A DNA stretch of 64,000 bases from Chloroflexota bacterium. GTDB taxonomy: Bacteria > Chloroflexota > Anaerolineae > UBA4142. The position numbers and the translations under genes were made by a program. Position 1 is the first letter of the stretch; each line of letters starts with the position of its first letter. Shown piece by piece: positions 8,220 through 17,029 of this stretch. The notes under the pieces were generated by a model that saw nothing but the letters and a program-made list of their open reading frames with translations, was not told the origin of the DNA and did not search any database. The DNA is taken from NCBI GenBank assembly GCA_023381515.1, contig JAMCQI010000070.1:1-64000 (forward strand), written 5' to 3'.

Positions 8220-9296
8220 ATGAAGCAATCCATTTTATCTGGCGTTCTGAAGAACGTGCGGAACAACCTGGGGTCGCTCGTTCTCCTCGCCGCGTTGATC
8301 CTCTTTCCTTTTGCCCTGATGCTGTGGACCGGCGAGCCTTTGAACAAGGGGCTGCCGCTCTTTGCGCAAGGATTGATGGTGCAGGTGTATATCCTCGCGG
8401 TCTTTGCGCTCAGTTACGATATCCTGATGGGGCACACCGGCATCCTTTCGTTCGGGCATGCGCTCTTTTTCGGCACGGGAGCCTATACGCTCGGAATTCT
8501 GGTGAAATACGGTCAGTGGACGATTCCCGCGGCCTTCGGCGCGGTCGTCGTGATCGCCGCCGTCGAAAGCCTGGTCATCGGCGTGCTCTCTCTCCGCGTG
8601 CATGGCGTCTATTTCGCCATGGTCACGCTCGCCTTTGCCACCGTCGCTTTTATCCTCGTCGGGGCAACCGATTTTCGCCAATGGACGGGAGCGGAGGATG
8701 GACTGCACGGCATCCCCGTCCCCGACGCGCTCAACCCCACGGTCCATCGCCTGGAATTCTATTACCTCACGCTCGCGTTCGCGGTGGCGGTGTATCTTTT
8801 GGTCAAACGTTTCGTCGATTCCCCTTCGGGTCATGTCTGGGCGGCGATCCGGGAGAACGAACCGCGGGCAGTTTCCATCGGCTATAACACGCTGGTGTTC
8901 AAGGTCCAGGCGACGATGGTATCGGGTATACTCGCCGCGCTCGCGGGCTCGTTCGACGCCATCTGGAATTTAGGCGCGACGCCGCTCTCGATGGATGTGG
9001 GGACGACGATCAATGCTCTGCTGATGACGATCATCGGCGGGTCGGGGACGCTCATCGGGCCGATGGTAGGCGCGGGGGTCCTGCAACTATTGGGTTATGC
9101 TCTGAATACGTGGCTGGGCTCGATCTGGCAGTTGGTCTTTGGGGTTATCTATGTGCTGCTCGTCCTCTTTTTGCCCTATGGACTGGTCGGGACCTGGCGG
9201 GCGCGCCGTCTCTCCTGGCAGGCGTCGTGGAATGCGCGATTGGCCGAGTGGTCCGCGCTGGTCGGGCGCAAGCCGAAAAAAGGGAGCGTGGGGTAG
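8220..9296 (+). CDS. ABC transporter permease (LivM-like)
   Basis: A 358-residue permease partner of LivH. ATG at 8220 is preferred to an in-frame ATG at 8160 that overlaps livH. Hallmarks are the YDILMGHTGILSFGHALFFG segment, VHGVYFAMVTLAFA, and the cytoplasmic loop RFVDSPSGHVWAAIRENE. About eight membrane segments, then a basic C-terminal tail. Last gene of the + strand operon. A 128-base gap with terminator-like structure separates it from the convergent gene. Confidence 0.9.
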   Translation: MKQSILSGVLKNVRNNLGSLVLLAALILFPFALMLWTGEPLNKGLPLFAQGLMVQVYILAVFALSYDILMGHTGILSFGHALFFGTGAYTLGILVKYGQWTIPAAFGAVVVIAAVESLVIGVLSLRVHGVYFAMVTLAFATVAFILVGATDFRQWTGAEDGLHGIPVPDALNPTVHRLEFYYLTLAFAVAVYLLVKRFVDSPSGHVWAAIRENEPRAVSIGYNTLVFKVQATMVSGILAALAGSFDAIWNLGATPLSMDVGTTINALLMTIIGGSGTLIGPMVGAGVLQLLGYALNTWLGSIWQLVFGVIYVLLVLFLPYGLVGTWRARRLSWQASWNARLAEWSALVGRKPKKGSVG

Positions 9297-9340
9297 TTGG
9301 ATAGTTCGATAGTCAGGTAGCCGGATCGTCAGGATGAGAG
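9294..9340 (-). repeat. Degenerate word-like repeat (AACTATCCAACTA family)
   Basis: Read on the minus strand this stretch contains ACTATCGAACTATCCAACTAC, nearly the same words as at 35799-35825 and 37555-37620. It lies directly after livM, overlapping its stop. Confidence 0.55.
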
Positions 9341-9354
9341 GTGGAGAGTGATGC

Positions 9355-9385
9355 AAAAAGGGGGGCGCCCACACAGGGGTGCCCC
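9355..9385 (-). terminator. Rho-independent terminator for the ABC-2 exporter operon
   Basis: A nine-base stem (GGGGCGCCC with GGGTGCCCC, one G-T pair) and a six-base loop. On the minus strand the stem is followed by CCTTTTTGC, so it should end the leftward transcript from 10222. It may also slow the convergent livM transcript. Confidence 0.75.
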
Positions 9386-9424
9386 TTCGGTTTGATGAGA
9401 TCAACCGCTTGTGCGGAGTCGGAC

Positions 9425-10222
9425 CTAATCTTGCTTGCCAAAAAGCCACACCGCCGGGACGAGAAACATAGAGCCCAAGACCAACATCACCACGACATCC
9501 GTCGCAATAGGATACAGGCTGAGCGCACGCAGCACGTCCTGCGGCACACTCTCGCTCAGCGCGACCTGGCGCAAGGGGTCCACCCCGTACGTCACCGGAT
9601 CGACCTTAGCGAGCAACGACATCCACAGCGGCACACCCCGCAGCGGAAAAAGGGCGCCCGACAGAAAGAACATCGGCATCAGCAGGAACTGCATGATCAT
9701 CTGGAACCCTTCCATCGTCTGCTGGCGCGCCGCCACCACGATGCCGAACGACGTCATGACTGCCGCCAGCAACAGCATCAGTCCGATCAGGACGACGATC
9801 TGCGACAGCGACAGCGTCACGCCGACGAAGGGGGCCAGGATGAGCACGATCAGCGCCTGGAACATGGCGACAGTACTGCCCCCCGCCACCTTGCCCAGCG
9901 CCACCGCCGTGCGCGAGACCGGTGCGACCGTCACTTCCTTGAGAAAACCGAACTCGCGGTCCCACACGATGGAGACGGCGGAAAAGATCGCCGTGAACAG
10001 CACCGTCATCCCCAGAATCCCCGGAAACATAAACTGGATAAAGTTCAGGTTCCCGCCGCCCAGCCCCGACATGACGGGCGCGAGCCCGCTCCCAAAGACG
10101 AACAAGAACAGCAGCGGCTGCGCGAGCGAGGTTGCCACCCGCGTCCGGTCTCGCACAAAACGGAGCACATCCCGGTACCAAACAGTATAAATCCCCATGA
10201 GATCACGTCTGAGTGAGTCCAC
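9425..10222 (-). CDS. ABC-2 type exporter permease (DrrB-like)
   Basis: A 265-residue membrane protein with six predicted hydrophobic segments. The pattern SLAQPLLFLFVFGSGL, IVWDREFGFLKEVTVAPVSR (cytoplasmic loop of ABC-2 permeases) and LSGALFPLRGVPLWMSLLAKVDPVTYGVDPLR is characteristic of daunorubicin-type exporters. It pairs with the ATPase gene 20 bases upstream. Probably exports a lipophilic compound or drug. It ends a minus-strand run headed by marR. Confidence 0.9.
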   Translation of the reverse strand: MDSLRRDLMGIYTVWYRDVLRFVRDRTRVATSLAQPLLFLFVFGSGLAPVMSGLGGGNLNFIQFMFPGILGMTVLFTAIFSAVSIVWDREFGFLKEVTVAPVSRTAVALGKVAGGSTVAMFQALIVLILAPFVGVTLSLSQIVVLIGLMLLLAAVMTSFGIVVAARQQTMEGFQMIMQFLLMPMFFLSGALFPLRGVPLWMSLLAKVDPVTYGVDPLRQVALSESVPQDVLRALSLYPIATDVVVMLVLGSMFLVPAVWLFGKQD

Positions 10223-10242
10223 TTGATTTGCCTTCTTTCACC

Positions 10243-11301
10243 TTAACGCCGCCACATGCGAGCCCGCGCCCGCAGTTGGTCTTTGGCTCCCGCGTCTTCC
10301 TCCCGGATGGCGCGCCCGGTCAATTTGATGAACACATCCTCCAGCGTCGGCCGGCGCAAGTTGACGCTTTGCACCCCCACCGGCTCGCCCGTGTCGGCCA
10401 GCACTTGCATCATCTGCGGGATGAAGCGGTCGCCCTGCCTCACCTCGACGACCACCTCCCCCTCGGGGCCGAGCCGGGCCTCCACCCCCTCGTGGGTCCG
10501 AAGCTTTTCGACCGCCCGGCGGTTATCGGTCGTCTGCACGGTAATAATATCGCCGCCCACGAGGCCTTTGAGTGCATCGGGGGTGTTGAGCGCAACGATC
10601 TCCCCGTGGTCCATGACGGCGACGCGGTCGCAGTTCTCCGCCTCGTCCATATAGTGTGTCGTCATGAACACCGTCACCCCTTGCTGGTCCCGCAGCTTGA
10701 ACACATACTCCCAGATATACCGCCGCGTTTGTGGGTCGAGGCCCACGGTCGGCTCGTCGAGAAAGAGCACCTTGGGGTGATGCAGCAGCCCGCGCGCAAT
10801 CTCCAGCCGCCGCTTCATCCCACCCGAATAATTGCGCACGATCTCGTTCGCCTTGTCGGTGAGTTCGACCATCGCGAGCAGCTCGTCGGCGCGCGCTTTG
10901 AAGAGCTGGCCGGGGACGGCATAGAGCATGGCGTGGAACTTGAGATTCTCAAGCCCGGTGAGCCGGTCGTCCAGGCTGGGGTCCTGGAAAATGACGCCGA
11001 TGGATTGGCGCACGGCGTTAGGCTGGGTCGCGACGTTAAAGCCGTTCACGAAGGCGGTCCCACTCGTCGGGCGCAATTGGGTGACCAGCATATTGATCGT
11101 GGTCGATTTCCCTGCCCCGTTCGGTCCTAGAAAAGCAAAGACCTCGCCGGGCTTGACCTCGAACGAGATTCCCTTGACCGCGGTGAAATTGCCAAATTTC
11201 CGGACGAGGTCATTGACCTGAATCGCATTCTTCTGCCCGCCGGCATTCGGCTCCGCGGACAGTACCTCTATCCCCGACACGTTCGACTTTGGATAAACCA
11301 T
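10243..11301 (-). CDS. ABC exporter ATP-binding protein (DrrA-like)
   Basis: 352 residues. The ATG at 11301 is chosen because GGAAGGAG lies 6 bases upstream on the minus strand. Walker A is GPNGAGKST, the signature is NYSGGMKRRLEIARGLLHHPK, Walker B is VLFLDEPTVGLDP and the switch region is MTTHYMDEAE; this is the drug-exporter (DrrA/NodI) subfamily. A C-terminal domain after residue about 250 ends with LRRPTLEDVFIKLTGR, also typical. Forms a half-transporter pair with the permease encoded downstream. Confidence 0.92.
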   Translation of the reverse strand: MVYPKSNVSGIEVLSAEPNAGGQKNAIQVNDLVRKFGNFTAVKGISFEVKPGEVFAFLGPNGAGKSTTINMLVTQLRPTSGTAFVNGFNVATQPNAVRQSIGVIFQDPSLDDRLTGLENLKFHAMLYAVPGQLFKARADELLAMVELTDKANEIVRNYSGGMKRRLEIARGLLHHPKVLFLDEPTVGLDPQTRRYIWEYVFKLRDQQGVTVFMTTHYMDEAENCDRVAVMDHGEIVALNTPDALKGLVGGDIITVQTTDNRRAVEKLRTHEGVEARLGPEGEVVVEVRQGDRFIPQMMQVLADTGEPVGVQSVNLRRPTLEDVFIKLTGRAIREEDAGAKDQLRARARMWRR

Positions 11302-11364
11302 TCTGTACTCCTTCCACTGCAACTGGCGTGGCACTCTACAAGACGATACTCTTTCCTGGCGGGT

Positions 11365-11787
11365 TTATTCCGGCTTGTTGACTGAGCGTCCCGTGGGTAC
11401 CCAAGCATCAGCAACGGGGTTAATCCCCCAACTCACGATCCGCTTTGGCGTGATACGGAACATCGCCGAGTCAAATCCCGCAACAACGGTCTCACCGCCG
11501 GCCATGAGCCTCTCGGCTTGACCGCGAATCTCGATCCCGCGCACTTTCCAAGGGTTCAACGACGCAACGTCGTCGACGACCACCGCCACGCGCGGATTCT
11601 GCTGAACATCGCGCCATTTCTTGCGCTGAGCGAAATCGTGACCGCCGATGTCAATCGTATCGGCGCCCGGGTTATAGCGGAAACCCACCGGCACGACATG
11701 CGGTTGCCCGTCCGGGCCTACCGTGGCGATGCGCGCCAATCGCTGACTTTGGAGGTAGTTAATTTCTTCGGGTGTGAACACGCTCAT
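11365..11787 (-). CDS. PPOX-class F420/flavin-dependent oxidoreductase
   Basis: A 140-residue split-barrel flavin-binding protein of the pyridoxamine-phosphate-oxidase-like superfamily. The start FTPEEINYLQSQRLARIATVGPDGQPHVVPV matches F420-dependent PPOX-class proteins, and NPRVAVVVDDV plus GIEIRGQAERL follow in the expected order. It likely reduces or oxidises a small molecule with F420 or FMN. It sits with another F420-type enzyme, a MarR regulator and an exporter, suggesting detoxification. Confidence 0.8.
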   Translation of the reverse strand: MSVFTPEEINYLQSQRLARIATVGPDGQPHVVPVGFRYNPGADTIDIGGHDFAQRKKWRDVQQNPRVAVVVDDVASLNPWKVRGIEIRGQAERLMAGGETVVAGFDSAMFRITPKRIVSWGINPVADAWVPTGRSVNKPE

Positions 11788-11881
11788 GCTATCCTCTCCT
11801 GATTGCTAACGTGGCCCAACTCCGCCTCGGGATGAAGGGCAACCAACGGAATCTCAGCGGAAACAGAGAGACCACTTGATT

Positions 11882-12301
11882 CTATACTTTACGCGGTCGC
11901 AGTTCAATCACCGGAATCTTGCGGGTGGTCTTCTCCTGGTACTCACGGAACTGCGGATATTGCCCTGCCCATCTGGCGTAGATTTGGTCCCGCGCCTCGC
12001 CGGCGATCGGCATGGCGATGGCATTGAATTTTTCATCCCCCAGTTCGACGGTGGCCTCAGGATGGGCGAGCAGATTGTGATACCAGTCGGGATGGGTGGG
12101 TGCGCCTGCTTTGGAGGCGAAGATATACAGATGGTCGCCCTCGCGCAGGTACATCACTGGGTTCGTGCGGGGTTGACCGCTCCTGGCACCGATCGTCGTG
12201 AGCAACAGTAAGGGGCGGCCTTCCCACACGCCGCCGACCCTGCCCTTGTTCGCTCGAAACTCTTCAATCGTCCGGCGATTCCTATCATTCACGTCCTGCA
12301 T
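11882..12301 (-). CDS. Deazaflavin (F420)-dependent nitroreductase-family protein (Ddn-like)
   Basis: A 139-residue protein. The pattern RPLLLLTTIGARSGQPRTNPVMYL followed by FASKAGAPTHPDWYHNLLAHPEATVELG is the hallmark of the Ddn/F420-dependent quinone reductase family. It starts 30 bases after the marR stop, so it is probably co-transcribed with the regulator. Expected role: F420H2-dependent reduction of quinones or nitro compounds. No F420 biosynthesis gene is visible in this window. Confidence 0.85.
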   Translation of the reverse strand: MQDVNDRNRRTIEEFRANKGRVGGVWEGRPLLLLTTIGARSGQPRTNPVMYLREGDHLYIFASKAGAPTHPDWYHNLLAHPEATVELGDEKFNAIAMPIAGEARDQIYARWAGQYPQFREYQEKTTRKIPVIELRPRKV

Positions 12302-12331
12302 GGGTTTTCCCTCCTCAAGGGGAATTTCTGT

Positions 12332-12853
12332 TCAGCGCGATTTGGTTTTTGAAGGGGGCATGGACATGCCCGCTCCGTTGGTTGCCAGCCGCTCTGCATT
12401 CTCTCGGATGCGCGTCAGAGTTCGCACGGTGCACAGCATATCCGCCCGGCTCACCCCCTGGAGCAGCGTGGTATCTGCCCTTTGGAGCTTGGCGCTGATT
12501 TCCTTCTGCAGCGCGCATCCGCCCTCCGTCAGCTGGACGAGCGTAAAGCGATTGTCGGACGGGTCCGGACGGCGAGTGACCAGTCCGTCCGCCTCCATCT
12601 GCTTGACGATCCGCGTGACCGCGGAGCGATCTATTCCGAGCCGTTGTTGGATCGCCGCCTGGCTCACCTCTCGGTCAAGTCTCATCATGTGAAACAAAAT
12701 CCCGCGCGCCCGGGACATCCCGGCATATCGCCTAATGGCGGACTGGATCACAAAGACCGTCAGGCGAATCTGCACTAGAATCTCCTTTTCGAACTCCTTC
12801 TCCTCAGTCGTCGCTTTTCCAGTCTCATCTGTGCTCGTACCCATCCGGTTCAT
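12332..12853 (-). CDS. MarR-family transcriptional regulator
   Basis: A 173-residue winged-helix regulator. The region VSQAAIQQRLGIDRSAVTRIVKQMEADGLVTRRPDPSDNRF is the recognition helix and wing of MarR proteins, flanked by N- and C-terminal dimerisation helices. The N terminus has Met codons at 12853 and 12844. It is first in a minus-strand run with the Ddn-like, PPOX-like and ABC exporter genes, and its promoter overlaps a palindrome, so autorepression relieved by a toxic ligand is the likely mode. Confidence 0.9.
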   Translation of the reverse strand: MNRMGTSTDETGKATTEEKEFEKEILVQIRLTVFVIQSAIRRYAGMSRARGILFHMMRLDREVSQAAIQQRLGIDRSAVTRIVKQMEADGLVTRRPDPSDNRFTLVQLTEGGCALQKEISAKLQRADTTLLQGVSRADMLCTVRTLTRIRENAERLATNGAGMSMPPSKTKSR

Positions 12854-12898
12854 CCTCCCCCGAATCGAATCGTAGCCCTTGGCAACCTATATGGGACA

Positions 12899-12927
12899 AT
12901 TATACGCACAATTAGTTGACTGGTCAA
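12899..12927 (-). promoter_or_regulatory. Near-consensus sigma-70 promoter of marR
   Basis: On the minus strand, TTGACC (12927-12922), a 17-base spacer and TATAAT (12904-12899). The start of transcription would be near 12892, about 40 bases before the marR ATG. Confidence 0.8.
12916..12927. promoter_or_regulatory. Candidate MarR operator
   Basis: TTGAC-TG-GTCAA is a perfect two-armed palindrome covering the -35 hexamer of the marR promoter. Position and symmetry fit a dimeric MarR repressor site; binding by this MarR is inferred. Confidence 0.5.
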
Positions 12928-12993
12928 TAGTGGATAGAGCAACTAACCCGCGAACGGCTCTCGGTGACTCGCCTGGGCTCTCCAAATCCACGC

Positions 12994-13030
12994 GAAAAAG
13001 GCCGTTGGATACGCGTCCAACGGCCTTTCT
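12994..13030 (-). terminator. Rho-independent terminator of the HDAC-family gene
   Basis: A 13-base stem (AAAGGCCGTTGGA with TCCAACGGCCTTT) and a six-base loop; on the minus strand a T-run follows. It lies downstream of the deacetylase gene that ends at 13190. The rest of 12928-13189 shows no gene. Confidence 0.8.
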
Positions 13031-13189
13031 CTCCGAAGATGGCGAAGGCGAACTGCTTCCCCTACTTTACATTTCTAACCCGGAGGTCGACACTTTAGAT
13101 TTCCAAGCGAAATTGCCACGGGAAACCATAGCGAGGAAATGCATGGCTCTCGTTACCCTCAGCGCCTCTGCCGTGCGTACTGGCCCTCG

Positions 13190-14218
13190 CTAGACCAGCC
13201 GGTGCAACGCCCTCAGCTGCTCGACATAGTCGCCGATGTCGGTGCTCGCGTGACGCGGCGGCCCGAGCGGGTCGGGAATCTCCTCGTCGCCGAGCAGGGC
13301 ACGGAACGTCGCCGCGGTGCCATACGCGGCCGCCTCCGTGTCATAGCCCCCTTCGAGCGCAAAGACGATCCGCCCTTCGCACTGCTCGCGCGCGAGTTCG
13401 ACGAGCGTGCGCGCGAGAGCCGCATACCCCGTGATCGAAAGGTCCTCCATCGCAAGCGGGTCGCGCCAGTGCGCGTCAAACCCCACGGAGACGAGCACGA
13501 GCTGCGGCCGGTAGCGCTCCGCGACCGGATAGAGCAGGTCGTCAAAAATGCGCTCGTACCCTTCGTCGCCGACACGCGGTGGGAGCGGAGCATTGACGGT
13601 ATAGCCCAACCCCTCGCCGTCCCCGATATCACGCCAATCGCCGGTGCCCGGATAGTAGGGGTACTGGTGGGTGGAAAAATAGAGTACGCGAGACGTGCGG
13701 TAGAAAATGTCCTGGGTGCCGTTGCCGTGATGCACGTCATAGTCCGCGATGAGCACTCGCTCCAGCTGATGCGCGTCGAGTGCGTGGGCGGCGCCCACGG
13801 CGACATTGTTAAAGAGGCAGAAACCCATCGCGCGACTGCGGGTGGCGTGGTGGCCGGGGGGGCGTACCAGCGCAAAGGCATTCTCAACCTCCCCTGCCAT
13901 CACCGCGTCGACGCCGCGAATGAGCGCGCCCGCGGCAAGGCGGGCAGCATCCAGCGAGCGGCGGTTCGTGTACGTGTCGGGATCGAGGTGGCCGCCTCCG
14001 CGCGCCACAATGTCCTTGACGCGCGCGACGTGCTCGGGCGTATGCACCTTTTCGAGCTGGGCATCGGTCGCGGAAATGGGCTCGAGGGCGGTTAGGCGGG
14101 CAAGCAATCCTTCTTTATCGAGGACGCGGAGCATTTCCTGCAACCGCTCGGGCGATTCGGGGTGGCCTTCCTCCTCGTGTTCGAGAAAAACGGGCGAGTA
14201 TAGATACGCGGTGCTCAT
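13190..14218 (-). CDS. Histone-deacetylase-family protein (AcuC/acetylpolyamine amidohydrolase-like)
   Basis: A 342-residue zinc hydrolase of the arginase/deacetylase fold. Motifs in order: HPESPERL near the N terminus, RPPGHHA with the catalytic His pair, ADYDVHHGNGTQDIFY with the Asp and His zinc ligands, STHQYPYYPGTG, SVGFDAH with another zinc-ligand Asp, and LEGGYD. All key residues are present. Bacterial members deacetylate acetyl-CoA synthetase (AcuC), polyamines or unknown amides; which one applies here is open. It appears to be a single-gene transcript with its own terminator. Confidence 0.92.
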   Translation of the reverse strand: MSTAYLYSPVFLEHEEEGHPESPERLQEMLRVLDKEGLLARLTALEPISATDAQLEKVHTPEHVARVKDIVARGGGHLDPDTYTNRRSLDAARLAAGALIRGVDAVMAGEVENAFALVRPPGHHATRSRAMGFCLFNNVAVGAAHALDAHQLERVLIADYDVHHGNGTQDIFYRTSRVLYFSTHQYPYYPGTGDWRDIGDGEGLGYTVNAPLPPRVGDEGYERIFDDLLYPVAERYRPQLVLVSVGFDAHWRDPLAMEDLSITGYAALARTLVELAREQCEGRIVFALEGGYDTEAAAYGTAATFRALLGDEEIPDPLGPPRHASTDIGDYVEQLRALHRLV

Positions 14219-14291
14219 AGTCCCACACCCTCCTGGGCAAGACGGCGAAGGCCTTGTCTCGCCATCATTGTACGGCAGCCTCGTGCAGGTG

Positions 14292-14438
14292 TCAACGATG
14301 ATCCATCACCCACCCGGAAAATTCACTGCTGTGACTTGCCGCGTCTGTGAACGCCGCTACGGCGGCTGCCGTAGCAGGAATCCCGACGACCACACGCGCG
14401 GGATCGATTTCGGCCGATCGCGCCAGCTCCCTGAGCAT
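14292..14438 (-). CDS. Possible small protein downstream of GT2 gene
   Basis: A 48-residue open frame with GC-rich third positions and a plausible composition (MLRELARSAEIDP then VVVGIPATAAAVAAFTDA). It is in the same frame as the upstream glycosyltransferase and stays open from just after that gene's stop, so it may be a remnant of a longer protein end instead of a separate gene. No Shine-Dalgarno site is evident. No family recognised. Confidence 0.25.
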   Translation of the reverse strand: MLRELARSAEIDPARVVVGIPATAAAVAAFTDAASHSSEFSGWVMDHR

Positions 14439-14507
14439 CCGGCTCGTGTCCTCTACTTCGATACACTGTTTGACGACAGCAAGTCCGGGAAAGCGTGGCC
14501 GGGGAAA

Positions 14508-15494
14508 TCAGACCCGCTCGGCGCCGCGTCTCATCCGCCACGCCACCCCAACCGGATAGCCAAGCATCTTGGCGAGATCCCCGGTGACACGGACGATGGG
14601 GACCCAGGCGAGGGCGCGCAAACGGTCCGCGAGGCTGAGCAGGCGCCACATCGAGAGGAGCCGCTTGTAGGGAGTGTAGAACATGACCAGGGCGGCCACG
14701 ATCCACAACGCGAACGCAGCCAGTGGAAAAACGAACGTCAACACAATCAGAAGAGGCAGCGCGAGGAGATAAGTGGCATAACGGATGATGTGGCGTTTGA
14801 ACCAGAGGTTCGCTTTGCCGTCCCCGCGGGCATACAAGTAATACTGCTTGAAAAAAGCTCGGAGATGTGAGCGCGGGCGAAAATGCACGATCGCCTGCGG
14901 CACAAATTCAAACCGGAAATTCGCGGCGTGGAGCGCGAAATCAAAAATCAAATCCTCGCAATAATCTAACCATTCGGGATATCCCTTGACCTGCGCCCAC
15001 GCCTCTTTGCGAAAAGCAATCGAGCGGCTCGACGGGAGGAATCTCTCGGGTCGGATGTCTTGGAGAGCCGGCAAGGTGGTCGCGGCGAGCGCCGTCTCGA
15101 AAACCGAGCAGGGATCGGGGATAAAAAAGCCCGAGACCACGTCGGCCCGGCCCTTCTCCAGTGGCGCCGCGATCTTCTCGAGCCAGCACGAGTCCAACCG
15201 CACGCCGGCATCCGTCGAGCAGACGATTTCGCCGGCGGCGGCCTGAATCGCCATGTTGCGCCCCTGAGAGATATTCGCACCGGGTCGCGACATAATCCTG
15301 AGCGGCAGGCGCTGGGTGAACGCTTGGAGAATCTCAAGCGTCGTATCGGTCGATCCCCCGTCGACGATCACGATTTCGTCGGGCATCCGCGTCTGCGCGG
15401 CGATGGAATCGAGGAGATGCGGAAGCGAGAGCGCTTCGTTCTTGGTCGTTACGATTAGAGTCGTAAGCACATCGACATTATATACCACAGACAT
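14508..15494 (-). CDS. Family 2 glycosyltransferase, membrane-associated
   Basis: 328 residues from the ATG at 15494. TTLIVTTKNEALSLPHLLDSI and DEIVIVDGGSTDTT are the GT-A nucleotide-sugar motifs; GEIVCSTDAGVRLDSCWLEKI carries the DxD-like metal site; CEDLIFDF follows. Two hydrophobic segments at about residues 225-270 suggest membrane attachment. On the minus strand a TATAAT at 15482-15477 lies inside the proposed N terminus, so the true start may be the GTG at 15470, which would give a leaderless message. Divergent from another GT2 gene; both may act on one polysaccharide. Confidence 0.82.
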   Translation of the reverse strand: MSVVYNVDVLTTLIVTTKNEALSLPHLLDSIAAQTRMPDEIVIVDGGSTDTTLEILQAFTQRLPLRIMSRPGANISQGRNMAIQAAAGEIVCSTDAGVRLDSCWLEKIAAPLEKGRADVVSGFFIPDPCSVFETALAATTLPALQDIRPERFLPSSRSIAFRKEAWAQVKGYPEWLDYCEDLIFDFALHAANFRFEFVPQAIVHFRPRSHLRAFFKQYYLYARGDGKANLWFKRHIIRYATYLLALPLLIVLTFVFPLAAFALWIVAALVMFYTPYKRLLSMWRLLSLADRLRALAWVPIVRVTGDLAKMLGYPVGVAWRMRRGAERV

Positions 15495-15496
15495 GC

Positions 15497-15525
15497 TTGT
15501 CCAAAACTGCGAAGGGTGGTATACT
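15497..15525 (+). promoter_or_regulatory. Sigma-70-type promoter for the processive GT2 gene
   Basis: TTGTCC, a 17-base spacer and TATACT on the + strand. It implies transcription from about 15532, which rules out the in-frame ATG at 15493 and supports the TTG start at 15565. Confidence 0.65.
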
Positions 15526-15564
15526 CGCAAGTCGGTGCCTACGGAACAGCTTGGAGGATCGCCG

Positions 15565-17025
15565 TTGCTCTTGATGCTCGTACTCTATAGCCTCGCCGCA
15601 GTCGGCTTGGCTCTTTATGGTTTCAACACGTTGTTTACCGCTTGGCTCTACTGGCGCAAACGCGCCGACACGCCAGTCCTTCCTTCCCTCGCCGACTTTC
15701 CAACCGTCACAGTCCAACTCCCCATCTACGATGAAATGTACGTCGTCGAGCGCCTGATTGACGCCGCCGCATCCATGGACTGGCCTCGCGAGCGCCTTCA
15801 AATTCAGGTGTTGGACGATTCCGACGACGAGACGACCGCGATTGCCCAGAAGCGGATTGAACTTTACAAATCCCGCGGGATTGACATAGCGCTGATTAAA
15901 AGACCCGACCGGTCAGGCTACAAGGCGGGGGCGCTGGCCGCGGGGCTGGCGAGCGCCCGGGGGGAGTACATTGCCATTTTTGACGCCGACTTTGTTCCGC
16001 CGGCTTATTTCCTGAAGAAGACGATCCCCTACTTTTCCACGCGCTCCAATCTTGGCCTCGTCCAGACGCGCTGGGGGCATCTGAACGCCGATTACTCGGC
16101 GCTGACGCGCGCGCAGGGCATCGCGCTCGACAGCCACTTTGTCGTTGAGCAAACGGCGCGTTCGCGCAACGGGCTGTTCATGAATTTCAACGGGACGGCC
16201 GGGGTGTGGCGGCGCCGGTGCATTGAAGAGTGCGGCGGATGGCAGGGAGACACATTGAGCGAAGATCTGGATTTGAGCTACCGCGCTCAGATCCGCGGTT
16301 GGAGGTTCATGTTCTTGCCGGATGTGGTTTCCCCCGCGGAAATCCCTCCGCAAATCCACGCCTTGAAGCGCCAACAGTTTCGCTGGGCCAAAGGCTCTAT
16401 CCAATGCCTTGTGAAGATCGGCCCCGTCTTGGTGACCAAGCCAAATCTGCCCATTCTGAAACGCATCCAGGGGATACTGCACCTCTCCGCCTACCTGGTG
16501 CACCCCCTGATGCTCGTGCTCTTGCTCACTCTGATTCCGCTGATGGCGGAGCAGGCCCGGTTCCCCGAGTTCATGGCCTATTTTAGTCTGGCCATGTTCG
16601 GCCCGCTCACGGTCTTTATTCTCTCTCAGCGGGCGCTGTATCCAGATTGGGGAACTCGCTTTCGCTATATCATCTTTTTGATCCTATTGGGGACCGGGCT
16701 CGCGCTGAATAATACGTTCGCCGTTCTGGGGGCGTTCACACGGCAGAGGAATACTTTTCGACGGACGCCGAAATTCAGCGTCGCGGCGAGTGGGGATTCG
16801 TGGAATAGCAAACGGTACACGTTACCGTTCGGCTGGGAGGCGCTGGGGGAACTGGGGCTCGCAGCCTACGCGTTGTTCGGAGTCGTCCTCGCCTTGCAGA
16901 ACAAGTTTTTCTGGACGGCCCCATTTCTCCTGCTCTATGCGGCGAGCTTTGGATTCACCGGCTGCCTTTCGCTTTGGCATTCTCGCCCGCCCGGCTCAAA
17001 TACCATCAAGCTGGCAGCGACGTAA
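15565..17025 (+). CDS. Processive family 2 glycosyltransferase (cellulose-synthase/glucomannan-synthase-like)
   Basis: 486 residues from TTG 15565, chosen because GGAGG ends 7 bases upstream and a promoter lies just before it; ATG 15574 is an alternative. One N-terminal membrane helix, then GT-A motifs: QVLDDSDDET, AIFDADFVPP (DxD), TLSEDLDLSYR (catalytic Asp) and KRQQFRWAKG, the QxxRW product-binding motif of processive synthases. At least four C-terminal membrane helices follow. It should polymerise and export a beta-linked glycan from a nucleotide sugar. There is no PilZ domain. Confidence 0.88.
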   Translation: MLLMLVLYSLAAVGLALYGFNTLFTAWLYWRKRADTPVLPSLADFPTVTVQLPIYDEMYVVERLIDAAASMDWPRERLQIQVLDDSDDETTAIAQKRIELYKSRGIDIALIKRPDRSGYKAGALAAGLASARGEYIAIFDADFVPPAYFLKKTIPYFSTRSNLGLVQTRWGHLNADYSALTRAQGIALDSHFVVEQTARSRNGLFMNFNGTAGVWRRRCIEECGGWQGDTLSEDLDLSYRAQIRGWRFMFLPDVVSPAEIPPQIHALKRQQFRWAKGSIQCLVKIGPVLVTKPNLPILKRIQGILHLSAYLVHPLMLVLLLTLIPLMAEQARFPEFMAYFSLAMFGPLTVFILSQRALYPDWGTRFRYIIFLILLGTGLALNNTFAVLGAFTRQRNTFRRTPKFSVAASGDSWNSKRYTLPFGWEALGELGLAAYALFGVVLALQNKFFWTAPFLLLYAASFGFTGCLSLWHSRPPGSNTIKLAAT

Positions 17026-17029
17026 AGGA

